Shown piece after piece: positions 1-64,000 of a stretch of DNA of 64,000 nt. Source of the stretch: Amorphochlora amoebiformis (lineage: Eukaryota > Cercozoa > Chlorarachniophyceae). The first letter of the stretch is position 1; every line of letters begins with the position of its first letter. The translations under genes and the position numbers were made by a program. Under the pieces are notes generated by a model. The model saw only the letters and a program-made list of their open reading frames with translations. It was not told the DNA's origin and did not search any database. Location of the stretch: NCBI GenBank assembly GCA_054601695.1, contig BAAHQB010000009.1, positions 186,001-250,000 of the forward strand, written 5' to 3'.

Positions 1-129
1 AATCTCAAGAAATCTCGAGAAATCTCGAGAAAACTCGGAGAGAAATTCTAGAACTGTTGATGTGTATTGTTGTTGTACTTTTTTGTGTATGATTTTATTT
101 TAATATATAATATGTGTATATATATATAT

Positions 130-190
<61 letters not shown>

Positions 191-595
191 ATATATGTAT
201 GTATATTATATATGTGTATATATTTCATCACTTCAAGAGCGCAACTTTTTGAGACTTTCGGATTCTAATCAATAAAATTATATATATATATATACATAAA
301 TAAATATATATATATAAGCATACATAGGTTTATATATATATATATAAATACATATGTAGGTTTATATATGTATAATATATATATATATAATACAATATAT
401 ATATACATACATATATATATACATGTGTGTATATATCTCAGTGTAATATGTATTTCTTCAGATTTTTATCTACATTATTAAAATATGTTTGTATCTAGGT
501 ATACAAATAATATATACATAATGTATATATATATATATAGATATACATATATATATATATATATTAGATATATATATATATATTAGATATATATG

Positions 596-626
<31 letters not shown>

Positions 627-629
627 TAG
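1..629. other. TA-rich non-coding stretch, probably UTP25 intron
   Basis: Almost entirely (TA)n with short TG/CA blocks. The first 40 bases hold an imperfect 10-bp repeat of the aaatctcgag type. No open exon with usable splice borders and the phase needed for the first UTP25 exon at 630 was found, so earlier exons are probably left of the window. Confidence 0.5.
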
Positions 630-10005
<9,376 letters not shown>

Positions 10006-10605
10006 CTTCATCGACTCGGCGTAGACGTGTAGCTAATCAATCGAGGGCCGCGACCTGGTTCGAATTTTTCAAATTTTACCAGATTTATGATATTTTTGAG
10101 AATCGCTAACACTCTAGACGCTAGGCCTACGAAGATTGCGATTTTTTATTATTTATGACCGATATAATACTACTAGTGGTAAACTCACGGTAATACCCAT
10201 GTTTTCCTTAGTGATATACTATCTAGATGTACTTATGTCACACCAGTCACACTTATTAGCCTAGATGCTGATCGAAATTTCTAGAATAGTTCAGAAAAAG
10301 TCGGCAGTGTTAGGATAAGTTTGCAACCGCTCCCAAATGACTCCAAATGGGTCTTTGAGGCAATCTTAAAATATTCAACTATTCCATATTTCTCAAAATT
10401 TCAAGTCGAACATAAGGTAGGAAAGAGTCTAACTCTAGTAACTATCGTCACAAACAGTAGAAATTACTAGACTACACTACGGAGTTTTCAAAGGAGGAGT
10501 CAATCGGATGTTACATATACATATATATATCTAGTTTGTAGATATATATTTTATATATACAATGTCTTGAGCTATCAAAGATATTGTTTAGATGTCAAAT
10601 CTCGA
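10006..10605. other. Intergenic region between convergent UTP25 and DUF2358 genes
   Basis: Mostly complex, AT-moderate sequence without long open frames, probably holding both 3' untranslated regions. A bottom-strand ATG at 9989 heads a short frame, but it lies over the UTP25 last exon and has no support. No tRNA or mobile element was seen. Confidence 0.6.
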
Positions 10606-21284
<10,679 letters not shown>

Positions 21285-21354
21285 GTTTAAATGTGATGTA
21301 TGTCAATGTTACTTATGTGTATCATGTATGAAAATAAATATAATATGTATATAA

Positions 21355-21389
<35 letters not shown>

Positions 21390-21405
21390 TATGTATATGT
21401 ATACG

Positions 21406-21464
<59 letters not shown>

Positions 21465-21569
21465 TAAATGTATAATACATACATACATATACATACATAT
21501 ACATATACATATACATGTACATATGTATATATAAATGTGTATATGAATATAATAACTATATATTTATAT

Positions 21570-21795
<226 letters not shown>

Positions 21796-21810
21796 TATAT
21801 GTCAATATAC

Positions 21811-21870
<60 letters not shown>

Positions 21871-22006
21871 GTGTGTGTGTGTGTGTATATTATCTATACA
21901 CACATATAAGTATACACACATGTACACATACATACATATACACATATGTATTACACATACATATTTACATATATATACATATATATATATATATATATTG
22001 TGTGTG

Positions 22007-22042
22007 TATTAGGGTTAGTGCTAGGGTTAGATGCTAGGGTTG
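22007..22042 (+). repeat. Short degenerate telomeric repeat
   Basis: Three or four imperfect ctagggtt/ttagggtt units embedded between TG and CA repeats. Confidence 0.7.
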
Positions 22043-22049
22043 TACACAT

Positions 22050-22084
<35 letters not shown>

Positions 22085-22154
22085 CATATATTTATACATA
22101 TAAACCTTGTACACACACACACACACAAATATATATATATATATATATACATAT

Positions 22155-22208
<54 letters not shown>

Positions 22209-22297
22209 AGTATTAGTAAATATATATATACGTATAAATAGATGTATATACGTATATATACACATACACACATTTGCACACATTTAGATATATACAT

Positions 22298-22663
<366 letters not shown>

Positions 22664-22668
22664 CCAAC

Positions 22669-30460
<7,792 letters not shown>

Positions 30461-30842
30461 CGCCCCTGCTCTTGGTTGCGGGAGCGAAAGTCCCACGAAG
30501 AATTATAAAGAATTAAATATTTTATTTTTTTTTTAACGGCGATTTTTCAGTAAAGGGGGACTAGTGGGGAGTCAGTGGGGATCCCGGGGGCCGGCGGGGG
30601 CCCGCCGGGTGTGTGAGTCGCCGTTTGGCTTTTAAGTTTAGCCAGGAAGAAGAATCTTAGGTGATTTCAACGGGAAATTGACGTGACATATAGATCTGTC
30701 ACACAGCCTCATGTCTGCTGCAATTGTGACATTTAGGAATGTCACTCAAAGATAAAGCAGTTTCGGTCGTGCAACACGTCAAAAGTGACCACTCCAAACG
30801 AGTGAGCCGAACGAAGTACGACAGCGCGTGTGGACCGGCGGC
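30461..30842. promoter_or_regulatory. Divergent promoter region, GST and 308-aa gene
   Basis: 382 bp between the two outward-facing start codons. It contains a T-rich block (30519-30535) and a strongly GC-rich, partly palindromic block around 30578-30612 (gggggccggcgggggcccgc). It is free of TA repeats. A TATA box could not be assigned with confidence. Confidence 0.45.
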
Positions 30843-31863
30843 ATGACTACCGAGACGAGCTCCCACCACCTGGACAACTATCGGGAGTACCTCCCTCTGA
30901 TCCTGAAAGATCCTTTAACTTCGATCACGATTCTCGAGTACATCGAGCCCAATCTCCGTGTGGCCGTGTCGAACGGAATGCGGTCTGCGCAATCATCGGT
31001 GGAGTACATACGGGACATCGTCAAGAAGACCTACGACATTACACTTGATCCTCTGAGTCTGACAACTGCCCAAAACTCGCGTAAATTCTGGTGCGAAACT
31101 TCCCTCTGATTTGAAAAACAAGACGAATTAATTTGCCAAAGCTCCAACAGAACACACCCCGCCTAACAAACTACCTTCTTCCAGGTTTCTCCCGGGATGG
31201 TTCATGATGCATGGAGCAATGTGTGCAATCATGCGCGTCATGACCGCTGATGGGCAAGAGCATCACATATTCGTCGCACCATCCAAGGAGGCGGACGGTC
31301 GCGTTAAGAAGCTCTCCGCAACGATCTATGACAGCGGCAAAGCAATCATCATTACCTCCAAGGACGATCTCACCGAGTACATGCACATCAATACGTACAC
31401 CGAGCTCATGCCCGTCTCGATTGCCTACCCCAAGATACACCGTGATAATAAGATGGTTCAGGAGGTCCTGCACCAGTCTCGCATTTACTTCGACATCAAA
31501 TACATCGCTTTTCCGGACAAGGTCCACGCCGTCCGACGTTACATTAGCGAGCGGAAGAAACTGCTCGATCAGTATTTTGAGAACATCGAGAGCGTCAACC
31601 TCGATAAACTGCGGTTCAAGTCCGAGTTTGTACTGAGCAGTCCCAGAGAGTTTAGCGAGTCGAAGCACTATACGGTGACACTCGTGAAGAACGCACTGCC
31701 GCAGATTCACGAGGACACGAAATCGCTCAAGATGTTGCGTAGCTTTGTATCTCAGTTACCGTTGTACCGGTACACGCGTCGCCGTAAGGCATTTCCCAAG
31801 TCTCCGCCTAAGGCGATTAGGATGCAGTCGTATCCTGGGAGGTCGGCGACGCCCAGAAAATAG
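30843..31863 (+). CDS. Unrecognised 308-aa protein (2 exons)
   Basis: Exon 30843-31090 (donor TTCTG/gtgcga) joins 31185-31863 (acceptor ttcttccag, stop TAG) in frame. I do not recognise the family. The N-terminal third is predicted helical (LDNYREYLPLILKDP, SSVEYIRDIVKKTYDI). The middle has a beta-like run (EHHIFVAPSKEADG, ATIYDSGKAIIITSKDDL). The C-terminal part is helical with HQSRIYFDIKYIAFPDK and ends in a basic tail rich in Arg/Lys/Ser/Pro. No signal peptide or membrane segment is visible, and the sequence is not low-complexity. The 94-bp intron has no TA repeat, unlike nearly every other intron here. The start ATG is the first in frame; the splice choice rests on phase. Confidence 0.68.
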
Positions 31864-32012
31864 CGTTTGGGTAGGTTTTTTTCCTTCCTAGTATGTGCAT
31901 ATGTGCAATATAGACATGCATATATACACATATATATATATATATATCTATAACTAAATAAATATACACATATAACATGGAATATTTCGCATGTCTTCGC
32001 ATAAGCACTTAA

Positions 32013-32043
<31 letters not shown>

Positions 32044-32048
32044 TATAC

Positions 32049-32081
<33 letters not shown>

Positions 32082-32084
32082 CAT

Positions 32085-32151
<67 letters not shown>

Positions 32152-32265
32152 TTGTTTTATATATATATATGTATGCCGTTGCCACTACTACACATGCAAA
32201 TTTATACATGTATACAGAAATCTATATTCTTAATTTCACATATATTAATATACATTTATATATAT

Positions 32266-32296
<31 letters not shown>

Positions 32297-32389
32297 CATA
32301 TATAATATTCACATTACATAAAAATAAGTGTAACATATATGTAAGAGAATATATATATATGTGTGTGTGTGTGTATTTATATATATATA

Positions 32390-32448
<59 letters not shown>

Positions 32449-33344
32449 GCATAATTTACATTTGATTAACCGAATCTTAACCATATTAGAACTCCACGGC
32501 TCCAGACTACATCTACATCCCCCATTTTTTACAGAAAGAAAAAGAGGGAAAGAGTTTAAATCTGATTGATTGTAAAATGATGAAGAACCAGAACCAGGTG
32601 TACAGATCAACCTATATTGGGCATAACTTAACCTTTTTCTTGGAATTCTGACTGCCCTATACACGTGCCTGGTCGTCTTCTCTCGCCTCTCGCCACTTAG
32701 CTCAAGATCCCTCTCTACCTCTCTATTTTTTTCTTCGTGGTCGTGAAGTAAGATTACACGTCCCAGCGAATGTATGGGACGGTGATACCCGCCAGCGGAT
32801 TTGTGATCTATTAGTCATCGTCGGTTTCTACAGTACATACGCGCAGACGGCACTACGTTCGTCGTTGATATTAATTCGGTTAATATTTGTTCAATAGCTA
32901 GCTAAAGTAAATACACACGTTGTACGTTGTCGATATTATTAATTGATTTAGTTTTCAACGAAGTTCGAACTAGAACTTTAATTGTTCAACAATACCGTTT
33001 ACTGCATGAGATCGACTCGATGATCGACTGTTCACTTGTGCGTACTATACTGTATACATGACTCATACTAGTTAGTACTTGTCTATCTTCAGCTAGATGA
33101 TATCGGCTTAATACAAATGAAATTCGCCAATAATCATTGCCGGGTATGATTATCTCTTATGTGGCCATATCTGACATACGTGGTACTCAATAACAATGCG
33201 GCCACGGCATCACGAAAACGGGTCACTATTGTCGGCTTACTAAGAATTAAAAATTCATGATAGCACACCGACCGTAGGTAGAATTATAACGTTTACCTAG
33301 GCTTATGATTACTGAGTCTAAACAATCACGATCATGAGTCATGA
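31864..33344. other. Intergenic region between convergent genes
   Basis: The first 600 bp are TA-rich. From about 32460 to 33340 the sequence is complex with no long open frame and no recognisable RNA gene or mobile element. It should hold the 3' ends of both flanking transcripts. Confidence 0.55.
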
Positions 33345-41616
<8,272 letters not shown>

Positions 41617-41829
41617 CTCGGGAACGATTTGAATTTCAGGACATCAGCGGGACACTGACACGTGTAAGACTTCGGAATCCAGAAAAAACAGCCGAAAGAC
41701 TTAAAACTTCGCCCCCGGCACGAAATATAGCAAGATAGTGGGGCGCCCCCGTCGCGTCGCCCCCTAACTCGAGCCTCTCTCCCCCTTTATTCCAGACTCT
41801 CTTCCCGCGAATATTGCGACCAAATAGAT
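41617..41829. promoter_or_regulatory. Divergent promoter region, MFSD1 and PDHB
   Basis: 213 bp between outward-facing ATGs, without TA repeats, and with a GC-rich block at about 41739-41763 (ggggcgcccccgtcgcgtcg). A pyrimidine tract ending ttattccag at 41786-41794 could be the acceptor of a 5'-UTR intron of PDHB. Confidence 0.45.
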
Positions 41830-50773
<8,944 letters not shown>

Positions 50774-51013
50774 TTTAAAAAAAAGATTAATATGCGGCCT
50801 TTGTTATTGGAAGCTAGAATTCCAGCACCAGTAGACTACATATTCGATTTAGGGCTCGATCTCGATTGTCTGAGATTTTCGCACCGCCGTGGTGGCCACG
50901 CTTATGTTGAGTATCAATTTTTGTAACATATGCCGAGTGGCGCATTTTCCGCTTGATCTGACTCTAGTGACTGGTGCTAGTGGTAGTACAGGTTGTATTA
51001 CCTGTATTGTACG

Positions 51014-51048
<35 letters not shown>

Positions 51049-51051
51049 ATA

Positions 51052-51095
<44 letters not shown>

Positions 51096-51795
51096 TATGC
51101 CATAGTATATATATTATATATTATATATATATATATATATGTTTGTGTGTGTGTGTATACTGTGACACACGCATATATATATGCTAGATATAGTGTATTT
51201 GCTATTGGCATGGGAACTTCATGAATCTAGTATATTCTAGATATTAAAAACATATATATATATATATATATAAATATATATAATATACTATGAAATAATA
51301 TATCTAAATATCAAGATAAATATCAACCTCTCTCGATTAGCTAGGAAAACAGATACAAATATATACATCAGACCAGCTTGCAACTATATGTACAATTACA
51401 TAGCTTATCAACTCAATTTTGACCACAGATCTATCAGAGGTCGAGTTAGCTAGATTATTATGTACAAGTCATTCTACCACTTCATAGACTTCTAGACTTA
51501 GGGTAAGGATGCCTGATCACTAGCATCAGCGGGCCGACACGTGTGCTCAGACACTGACATGTTACGTTCTGAAGGCCAGGCGGTCGGGCCCGAAGACGGT
51601 ACTCGTACGTTTGCCGAGCTGCTCGTCCAATGTCGTTGACACTTTCATCCAGTTTCTATGTATTTATAGAGCTATATGTATATATATATATCTATGTACA
51701 TATGTGTTTGTATATATATATGTATATATGTATATATATGTATATATATATGTATATATGTATATACAGATATTATATTTATAAATTACATATAT

Positions 51796-51849
<54 letters not shown>

Positions 51850-51915
51850 GTGTGTGTGTGTGTATATATCACACACACACACACACGCGCACACACACAC
51901 ACACGCACACACAAT

Positions 51916-51980
<65 letters not shown>

Positions 51981-52042
51981 CACACATACATACATACATA
52001 CAAACCAAAAACTATTAACATGTATAATTATGTCAAATAGAA
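50774..52042. other. Intergenic region between convergent PDHB and RS-rich genes
   Basis: Complex sequence at 50774-51010 and 51210-51660, TA-rich elsewhere, with a CA/TG block at 51850-51930. No open frame with splice sites and no RNA gene was recognised. Confidence 0.5.
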
Positions 52043-58846
<6,804 letters not shown>

Positions 58847-58860
<14 letters not shown>

Positions 58861-59155
58861 CTTGCTTCCTTGCAGTTTTCGGCAAATGATGTTCGGACTG
58901 CCCTATATAGAAGCTGCGTTCCTCCGGCGGCATCTTCTTCAGGTCTTCCCATGTGAATCTTATGTTGTACGCTGTCCGCTTCGGAGCCCGGAAGAACGGA
59001 TTCGACCACTTCTTGTCGCCTGTGGACACGATACCATGTCTCCTCGGCCTAGTGAAATACTCCAACTGCCCCCCAAGTGCTATGGATAGTGCGAGAATCC
59101 ATGCCACAGCACGCCAGAGGCATCTCTCCTGCGCGTGGCCCGAACACGTGGCCAT
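58847..59155 (-). CDS. Small predicted membrane or secreted protein, 102 aa
   Basis: A single uninterrupted frame from ATG at 59155 to TGA at 58847, in complex, TA-free sequence. Residues 11-28 (ERCLWRAVAWILALSIAL) form one hydrophobic segment, either a signal peptide or an anchor. The rest is soluble and charged, with KKWSNPFFRAPKRTAYNIRF and TWEDLKKMPPEERSFYIGQ, which look conserved rather than random; I do not recognise the family. The last 14 bases overlap the first codons of the RS-rich gene on the same strand, and the ATG is 41 bp from the opposite-facing chromodomain gene. It could instead be spliced, with its end differing from the frame shown. Confidence 0.5.
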
Positions 59156-59196
59156 TGTAAGTGTGACATGTGACAGTATTTAGTGACGAACAGACA

Positions 59197-60033
59197 ATGT
59201 GTAGTTCTTTTTCGTATTTTTTCGGCCAAAACCAAAACCGCGAATGCGGACGGCAAGGGGACCCGGCATGTGTTGCGCGTGAGTTTAGCAGTATGCGGCA
59301 CAAGCGCGGCCTGAAGTCGGTCGTCAAGAATGAAGGCCCTTCGGGATTTCCCCATCCAAATCTCGCCGATCTGGTGCACGTCACGTTATTGGAGAGAAGG
59401 TGCATCAAGCGCCAGAAAAATAGTCCAAAATCTCAGAGACTTTGCCCCACCATTCCGAAGGATCATGGGATCAACTCCAGGTTCATCCCTCACGGGTCAA
59501 TGTCTATAAAACTATTTGCCTCGACGAGAGAACCGCGCCCGCTTGTTTGCAAGGGAAAAGTCAGCTTATTCGGAGAAAGCATTTCAAGCGGATTTTGCAT
59601 TGATCCTGATTTCAAGCCCAGAACTACCTCTAAAAAGCGGTCGATCCATGCTTCCAGGGTTTCGTCAGTACCGATAATAGCGAAAGAAGACTCTCTCAAC
59701 TCCAGAAGGGCCAAAAGGAAGGTTTCCAAAGGCGAGACACCTAGACCCACGAAAAAGAGCAGACTAGAGGACAACAGAAAGCGTCAAGAGAGCCCAGACG
59801 GATCTCCGAATGATCGTGAAGAGTACCCAGTTATCGCCATCCACTTGCACGAACTGGGAGAGTCCGGGATAATGTTTCTGGTCGAGTGGGAGAGCCCGAA
59901 AGGAAAGAGTCCGGAGCTCACATGGGAACCGTATCGTCATGTCCGTCACCTCCTCCCTAAGATGTACCGGTATCAGTGGATCAAGTTCAAGGAAGGTCTT
60001 CCCCCTGGATGCTTAGCTGCGCTCACTAGCTGA
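59197..60033 (+). CDS. Chromodomain-containing protein, 278 aa
   Basis: One open frame; an in-frame TGA lies at 59164, and 59197 is the first ATG. The N-terminal two thirds are basic and low in predicted structure, with Lys/Arg clusters (TSKKRSIHASR, SRRAKRKVSKGE, PTKKSRLEDNRKRQ) suited to nuclear import and nucleic-acid contact. The last 75 residues read as a chromodomain: YPVIAIHLHELGESGIMFLV, then EWESP, then ELTWEPYRHV, with the aromatic positions Y, W and W in the usual order, followed by a helix. Such domains bind methylated histone tails or anchor chromatin proteins. No integrase motifs are present, so a retroelement origin is not supported. The function beyond chromatin binding is unknown. 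Confidence 0.65.
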   Translation: MCSSFSYFFGQNQNRECGRQGDPACVAREFSSMRHKRGLKSVVKNEGPSGFPHPNLADLVHVTLLERRCIKRQKNSPKSQRLCPTIPKDHGINSRFIPHGSMSIKLFASTREPRPLVCKGKVSLFGESISSGFCIDPDFKPRTTSKKRSIHASRVSSVPIIAKEDSLNSRRAKRKVSKGETPRPTKKSRLEDNRKRQESPDGSPNDREEYPVIAIHLHELGESGIMFLVEWESPKGKSPELTWEPYRHVRHLLPKMYRYQWIKFKEGLPPGCLAALTS

Positions 60034-60275
60034 GAGCAGGGGATAGTAAGAGTTTGGGGGAGGCTGAGGGGAGAAGAGAGACTCGGGACGAATTAGTATT
60101 GAGAAGCAGGAAGGTAGGATGTAAAATATCACGGTGGAGGCGAGGGGTCGGGAACTGGAGGTAGCTTCAACTTTCGTTCATAGTTCAGTTGCCAGCCGCC
60201 GGGGGTCCAAAGTTTATCTGACACTTGCAAACTTTAAACATTGCATTTTCGGTTCAATATGATAAAGATATTGTA

Positions 60276-60319
<44 letters not shown>

Positions 60320-61229
60320 TATATATATATCTGGATTGTATAGATGTATTCATTATATTTACTAGATATCACAACTCGATACTCGATACAAGATGTACAA
60401 GCCCTCATCCAATCAATCTAATAGAGATTAATATATAAGGTTAAACGTAACTTCAATGATATCCAGATTGTGAACACTATTAAACTATAACTTATGATAC
60501 CTAGGATACAAACTGATACAAACAACCTTCAAACCGTCTAGATACTCTCGATACTTTTGGTCTAGTACTAGTAGTAGTATCTAGAGTATACATACCTAGC
60601 ATACAGTTCGATCGGATCATTGGAACCTAAGAGTGTTATTAACCTTAAATTGATCATCGACTAACGTATAACTAGTATAAACAATCCTATGTCTCCAACA
60701 AACACCCTATCTAGTCTATCCCTATAATATCCCACATGTGATACAGCCTATGGTCACGCTTGCTGAGCTGTGACACAGCTCTAGATCACGTTTATTGGGT
60801 ATGACAAAGCCCTCGGTCACGCTTGGTGGCACTAACAACACACCCGTCTCCTTCCTCCCAGCCCCAACCACTCATATCGTTATCCGAAACGCTCGCTGAT
60901 GGTTTAAGCTTAGGGTTAGGGTTAGAGTTAAAGGTTAGAGCTAGGGTTAGAGCCAAGAGTTAGGGTAACGGTTAGCGTTAGGGTGATAGGTAAGGGGTGT
61001 TAGGTTAAGGATAGGGTTAGGGTTTGGATTTACGTTAGGGTCCAGCTTAGGATTAGGATTTAATAGGGTTAGGGTTAGGGCTAAGGTTAGAGTTAGTGTT
61101 GGAGTGGGTTAGAGAGAGTGGTATGGGTTAGGTTAGGATTAGGGTTAAGGTTAGGGATAGGGTTAGGGTTAGTGTTAGGAATAGGGCAGGGTTAGGGTTA
61201 GCATATACAACTATATATATATATGTGAT

Positions 61230-61265
<36 letters not shown>

Positions 61266-61458
61266 CGATTATATGAATACATATACATATTTCTACATAT
61301 ACATATATGTACATTATATATATGTATATATATATATGTATATACACATACACATATATATTATATTTACGATTTACGATTATATATACCTACACACACA
61401 CATAATATATACATATATATATATATACATACATACATATATATATATATATATCATA

Positions 61459-61557
<99 letters not shown>

Positions 61558-61575
61558 ATCTGTATTTATGTATAC

Positions 61576-61658
<83 letters not shown>

Positions 61659-61674
61659 GAGTCAGTATTCTTAC
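60034..61674. other. Intergenic region between convergent genes
   Basis: Complex sequence at 60034-60270 and 60340-60900, then a telomere-like array, then TA tracts. Around 60750-60835 the phrase (t/c)ggtcacgctt recurs three times. The last exon of the dehydrogenase should be here but was not identified. Confidence 0.5.
60908..61202 (+). repeat. Degenerate TTAGGG-type array
   Basis: About 40 units of ttaggg with many variants (ttagagcta, ttaaggata, gggtttgg, agtgttgg). It is the most decayed telomeric array of the window and lies between genes or in a 3' region. Confidence 0.9.
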
Positions 61675-61739
61675 CCGGGGAAAAAAAAGCTTCCAATCGG
61701 TCTGCCATTGTTTTCTGTGCAACATGTGTATAAATGTAC

Positions 61740-61770
<31 letters not shown>

Positions 61771-61871
61771 TGTATATATATACGTATGTGTATATGTATG
61801 TATGTATATTTAGAGCATACATCTTATGTGTTTCAGAACATACGTACATATATATATATATACACACATAT

Positions 61872-61953
<82 letters not shown>

Positions 61954-62072
61954 TATACATATACACATACATATACATATATATATAGTATAATACAACA
62001 AGAAACGCATGAACACCCATACAATGCACAAAATTAGCTCAAAATGGAAAAACTCCATACTCAAGTACAATA

Positions 62073-62136
<64 letters not shown>

Positions 62137-62153
62137 AATGTATGCGTATCATA

Positions 62154-62196
<43 letters not shown>

Positions 62197-62238
62197 ATGT
62201 ACGTATTATACATATTGAAAATACATGTCTGAAATATA

Positions 62239-62279
<41 letters not shown>

Positions 62280-62349
62280 TTTATTAGTACCGCCATATGT
62301 CCATAGCTTAGTCTTGTTACACCCCCAACATGAGGCGTAAGTAGAATGT

Positions 62350-62399
<50 letters not shown>

Positions 62400-62470
62400 T
62401 CGTTAATAGTACCGCCATATGTCCGTAGCTTAGTTGTGTTACACCCCCAACATGAGGCGTAAGTAGAATG

Positions 62471-62514
<44 letters not shown>

Positions 62515-62679
62515 TCAATAGTACCGCCATATGTCCGTAGCTTAGTCTTGTTACACCCCCAACATGAGGCGTAAGTAGAATGTTATAACCGATGTTTTGA
62601 AGGGATAATAACGGACCTACCCCTCCCTGTTATATAGATATATTATATGTATATATGTACATATATATTTATAAATACC

Positions 62680-62712
<33 letters not shown>

Positions 62713-62943
62713 TACGTATCTAAGATATGCTACTTGCAGAAAGGTGGAGAATGTTTTATTTCTATCAACACAGTCAACCAGATATTCGGAAAATTTGATA
62801 TTATGTATAGATATGTTTATATATATATGTAATAATAATAATTATATATATATATATATACATATCCATACATACATATACATATATATATATATATATA
62901 AAGAGAAATGCACGCATGTGTGTAGTATATGCAATACATACAT

Positions 62944-62982
<39 letters not shown>

Positions 62983-62997
62983 AATATATGTATTAAA

Positions 62998-63047
<50 letters not shown>

Positions 63048-63478
63048 GGTTAGCGCAGTGGCATAGTAGATGGTAGTCCAGAGTTCGATTGAAGTCCGTT
63101 TGGATTATGACGAATGATTATTGATAACTTTGTGCGGTAGTCGGATACTTCCTTCCTTACTTCCTTTCTTACTTCCTCCGGAACCTATGGGTTCCGAGAA
63201 TTTCCTGGGTTCCGAGAATTTCCTGGGTTCCGAGAATTTCCTGGGTTACGATTATTGTGCTGCTACTCTTATATTTAAGGAACTGACGGTAGTCTAGCCA
63301 GCCGCCGCGTTGTTAACTAGCTAGGTTCCATACTAGCTCTACATGCTGTAACAATATAATATATATATCTATATATATATGTATATATATATATATATAT
63401 ATGTATGTATTATATATATAGACCTGATGTTTATCTGGGTCCTCTTCTGGAAGTGGAAATGGTTCTTGCCTATACAGA

Positions 63479-63527
<49 letters not shown>

Positions 63528-63698
63528 TACATGTAGATACACAATACTACATAATATGTCTGCATACACACATATACGTATATATATTTCTTTTTTATAT
63601 ATGTATATTTTTATTTTAATGTAAAAAAATATATATATATATGTATAGGTATATATATATATATATTTATATAATATTTACAAATACACACATACACA

Positions 63699-63744
<46 letters not shown>

Positions 63745-63821
63745 GCATATATATATATATATATTCTCATATACCAGAACACATCGGTCCCAAATCCTCC
63801 TAGAAGGCCCGATTTCAATCC
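61675..63821 (-). CDS. NAD-dependent D-2-hydroxyacid dehydrogenase, C-terminal part
   Basis: Bottom-strand exons 63821-63775, 63469-63424, 62626-62525 and 61714-61675 join in phase. They give [20 protein letters not shown], then [40 protein letters not shown] and FFSPG. This is the end of the Rossmann NAD domain and the return helix of the D-isomer 2-hydroxyacid dehydrogenase family (phosphoglycerate dehydrogenase and glyoxylate/hydroxypyruvate reductase relatives). It has the conserved DVF-EP loop and the TPHVGG motif with the catalytic His. These enzymes interconvert 2-hydroxy and 2-keto acids with NAD(P)H. Exact substrate class cannot be set without the N-terminus, which is right of the window. 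The last exon, after CCG-G/gtaaga at 61675, was not found. Confidence 0.85.
62270..62475 (-). repeat. Left-hand echoes of dehydrogenase exon 62626-62525
   Basis: Two copies, at about 62278-62351 and 62400-62473, keep the last two thirds of the exon (63-65 bases) and its GCG/gtacta donor, separated by (TA)n. They carry one or two substitutions. Confidence 0.93.
63047..63112 (+). other. tRNA-like segment (possible tRNA relic or SINE head)
   Basis: ggttagcgcagtggcatag resembles an internal A box and gagttcgattgaa a weak B box, about 30 bases apart. No complete cloverleaf could be drawn. It lies in an intron of the dehydrogenase gene, on the opposite strand. Confidence 0.3.
63187..63250. repeat. 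18-bp tandem repeat
   Basis: Three and a half perfect copies of gggttccgagaatttcct in the dehydrogenase intron. Confidence 0.95.
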
Positions 63822-63852
63822 CTTTGTAACTGATATATACACATATATATGA

Positions 63853-63905
<53 letters not shown>

Positions 63906-64000
63906 ATGTCGAACTTGTATATACTTGTTGCTGTGAGAAGGAAAATACGAAATAGCTCCCGAAATATATACACACACACATATATATATATATATATGTA
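63822..64000. other. Intronic tail of the window
   Basis: TA and CA repeats with one complex island at 63900-63962. On the bottom strand that island ends ccttctcacag followed by a short open stretch. It might be part of an upstream dehydrogenase exon, but phase and similarity were not convincing. Confidence 0.35.

Noticed and set aside
59049-59408. Bottom-strand frames opposite the chromodomain gene start
   Set aside because: They are antisense to the better-supported chromodomain frame and show no recognisable motif.
62008-62070. Bottom-strand frame [11 protein letters not shown] as a dehydrogenase exon
   Set aside because: The exons on either side (62626-62525 and 61714-61675) join directly in phase and match the family; inserting this one has no support.

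Overview
This window is nuclear DNA of a photosynthetic eukaryote, probably an alga with a red-derived complex plastid. The evidence is a split, plastid-type pyruvate dehydrogenase E1-beta gene. Its N-terminus reads as a signal peptide ending in an AGAF-type motif followed by a Ser/Arg-rich stretch, the bipartite targeting known from stramenopiles, haptophytes and cryptophytes. Telomere-type repeats are TTAGGG/CCCTAA. The lineage below that level cannot be fixed from the sequence.

Most of the 64 kb is (TA)n microsatellite with CA/TG, GA/CT and TAA tracts. Nearly all long open frames rich in Tyr/Ile or Ser/Leu are artefacts of these tracts. The genes are dozens of very short exons (21-325 bp, one of 679 bp) separated by TA-rich introns. 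I rebuilt them by joining islands of complex sequence at GT/AG borders and requiring reading phase to carry through every junction. The exon lengths of each complete model sum to a multiple of three.

Layout, left to right: UTP25 C-terminal half (+, 630-10005); a DUF2358/NTF2-like protein (-, 10606-21284); a glutathione S-transferase (-, 22669-30460, last exon not found); an unrecognised 308-aa protein (+, 30843-31863); an MFSD1-type transporter (-, 33345-41616); plastid pyruvate dehydrogenase E1-beta (+, 41830-50773); an RS-rich protein (-, 52043-58860); a small membrane or secreted protein (-, 58847-59155) whose end overlaps the start of the RS gene; a chromodomain protein (+, 59197-60033); and a D-2-hydroxyacid dehydrogenase (-, 61675-63821, both ends missing). 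Gene starts are divergent pairs (382, 213 and 41 bp apart), and most gene ends converge.

The most unusual property is that many exons are surrounded by tandem 'echoes': truncated copies of one end of the exon, with its splice site, repeated 1-11 times and separated by (TA)n. Arrays to the right of an exon keep its right edge, and arrays to the left keep its left edge, on either coding strand. Several introns also carry telomeric repeats; one PDHB intron is almost entirely CCCTAA, and one GST exon sits between two oppositely oriented telomeric arrays. The genes do not form one pathway. Two (E1-beta and, by homology, DUF2358) have plastid relatives; the others serve ribosome assembly, membrane transport, RNA or chromatin biology, and redox or carboxylate metabolism.
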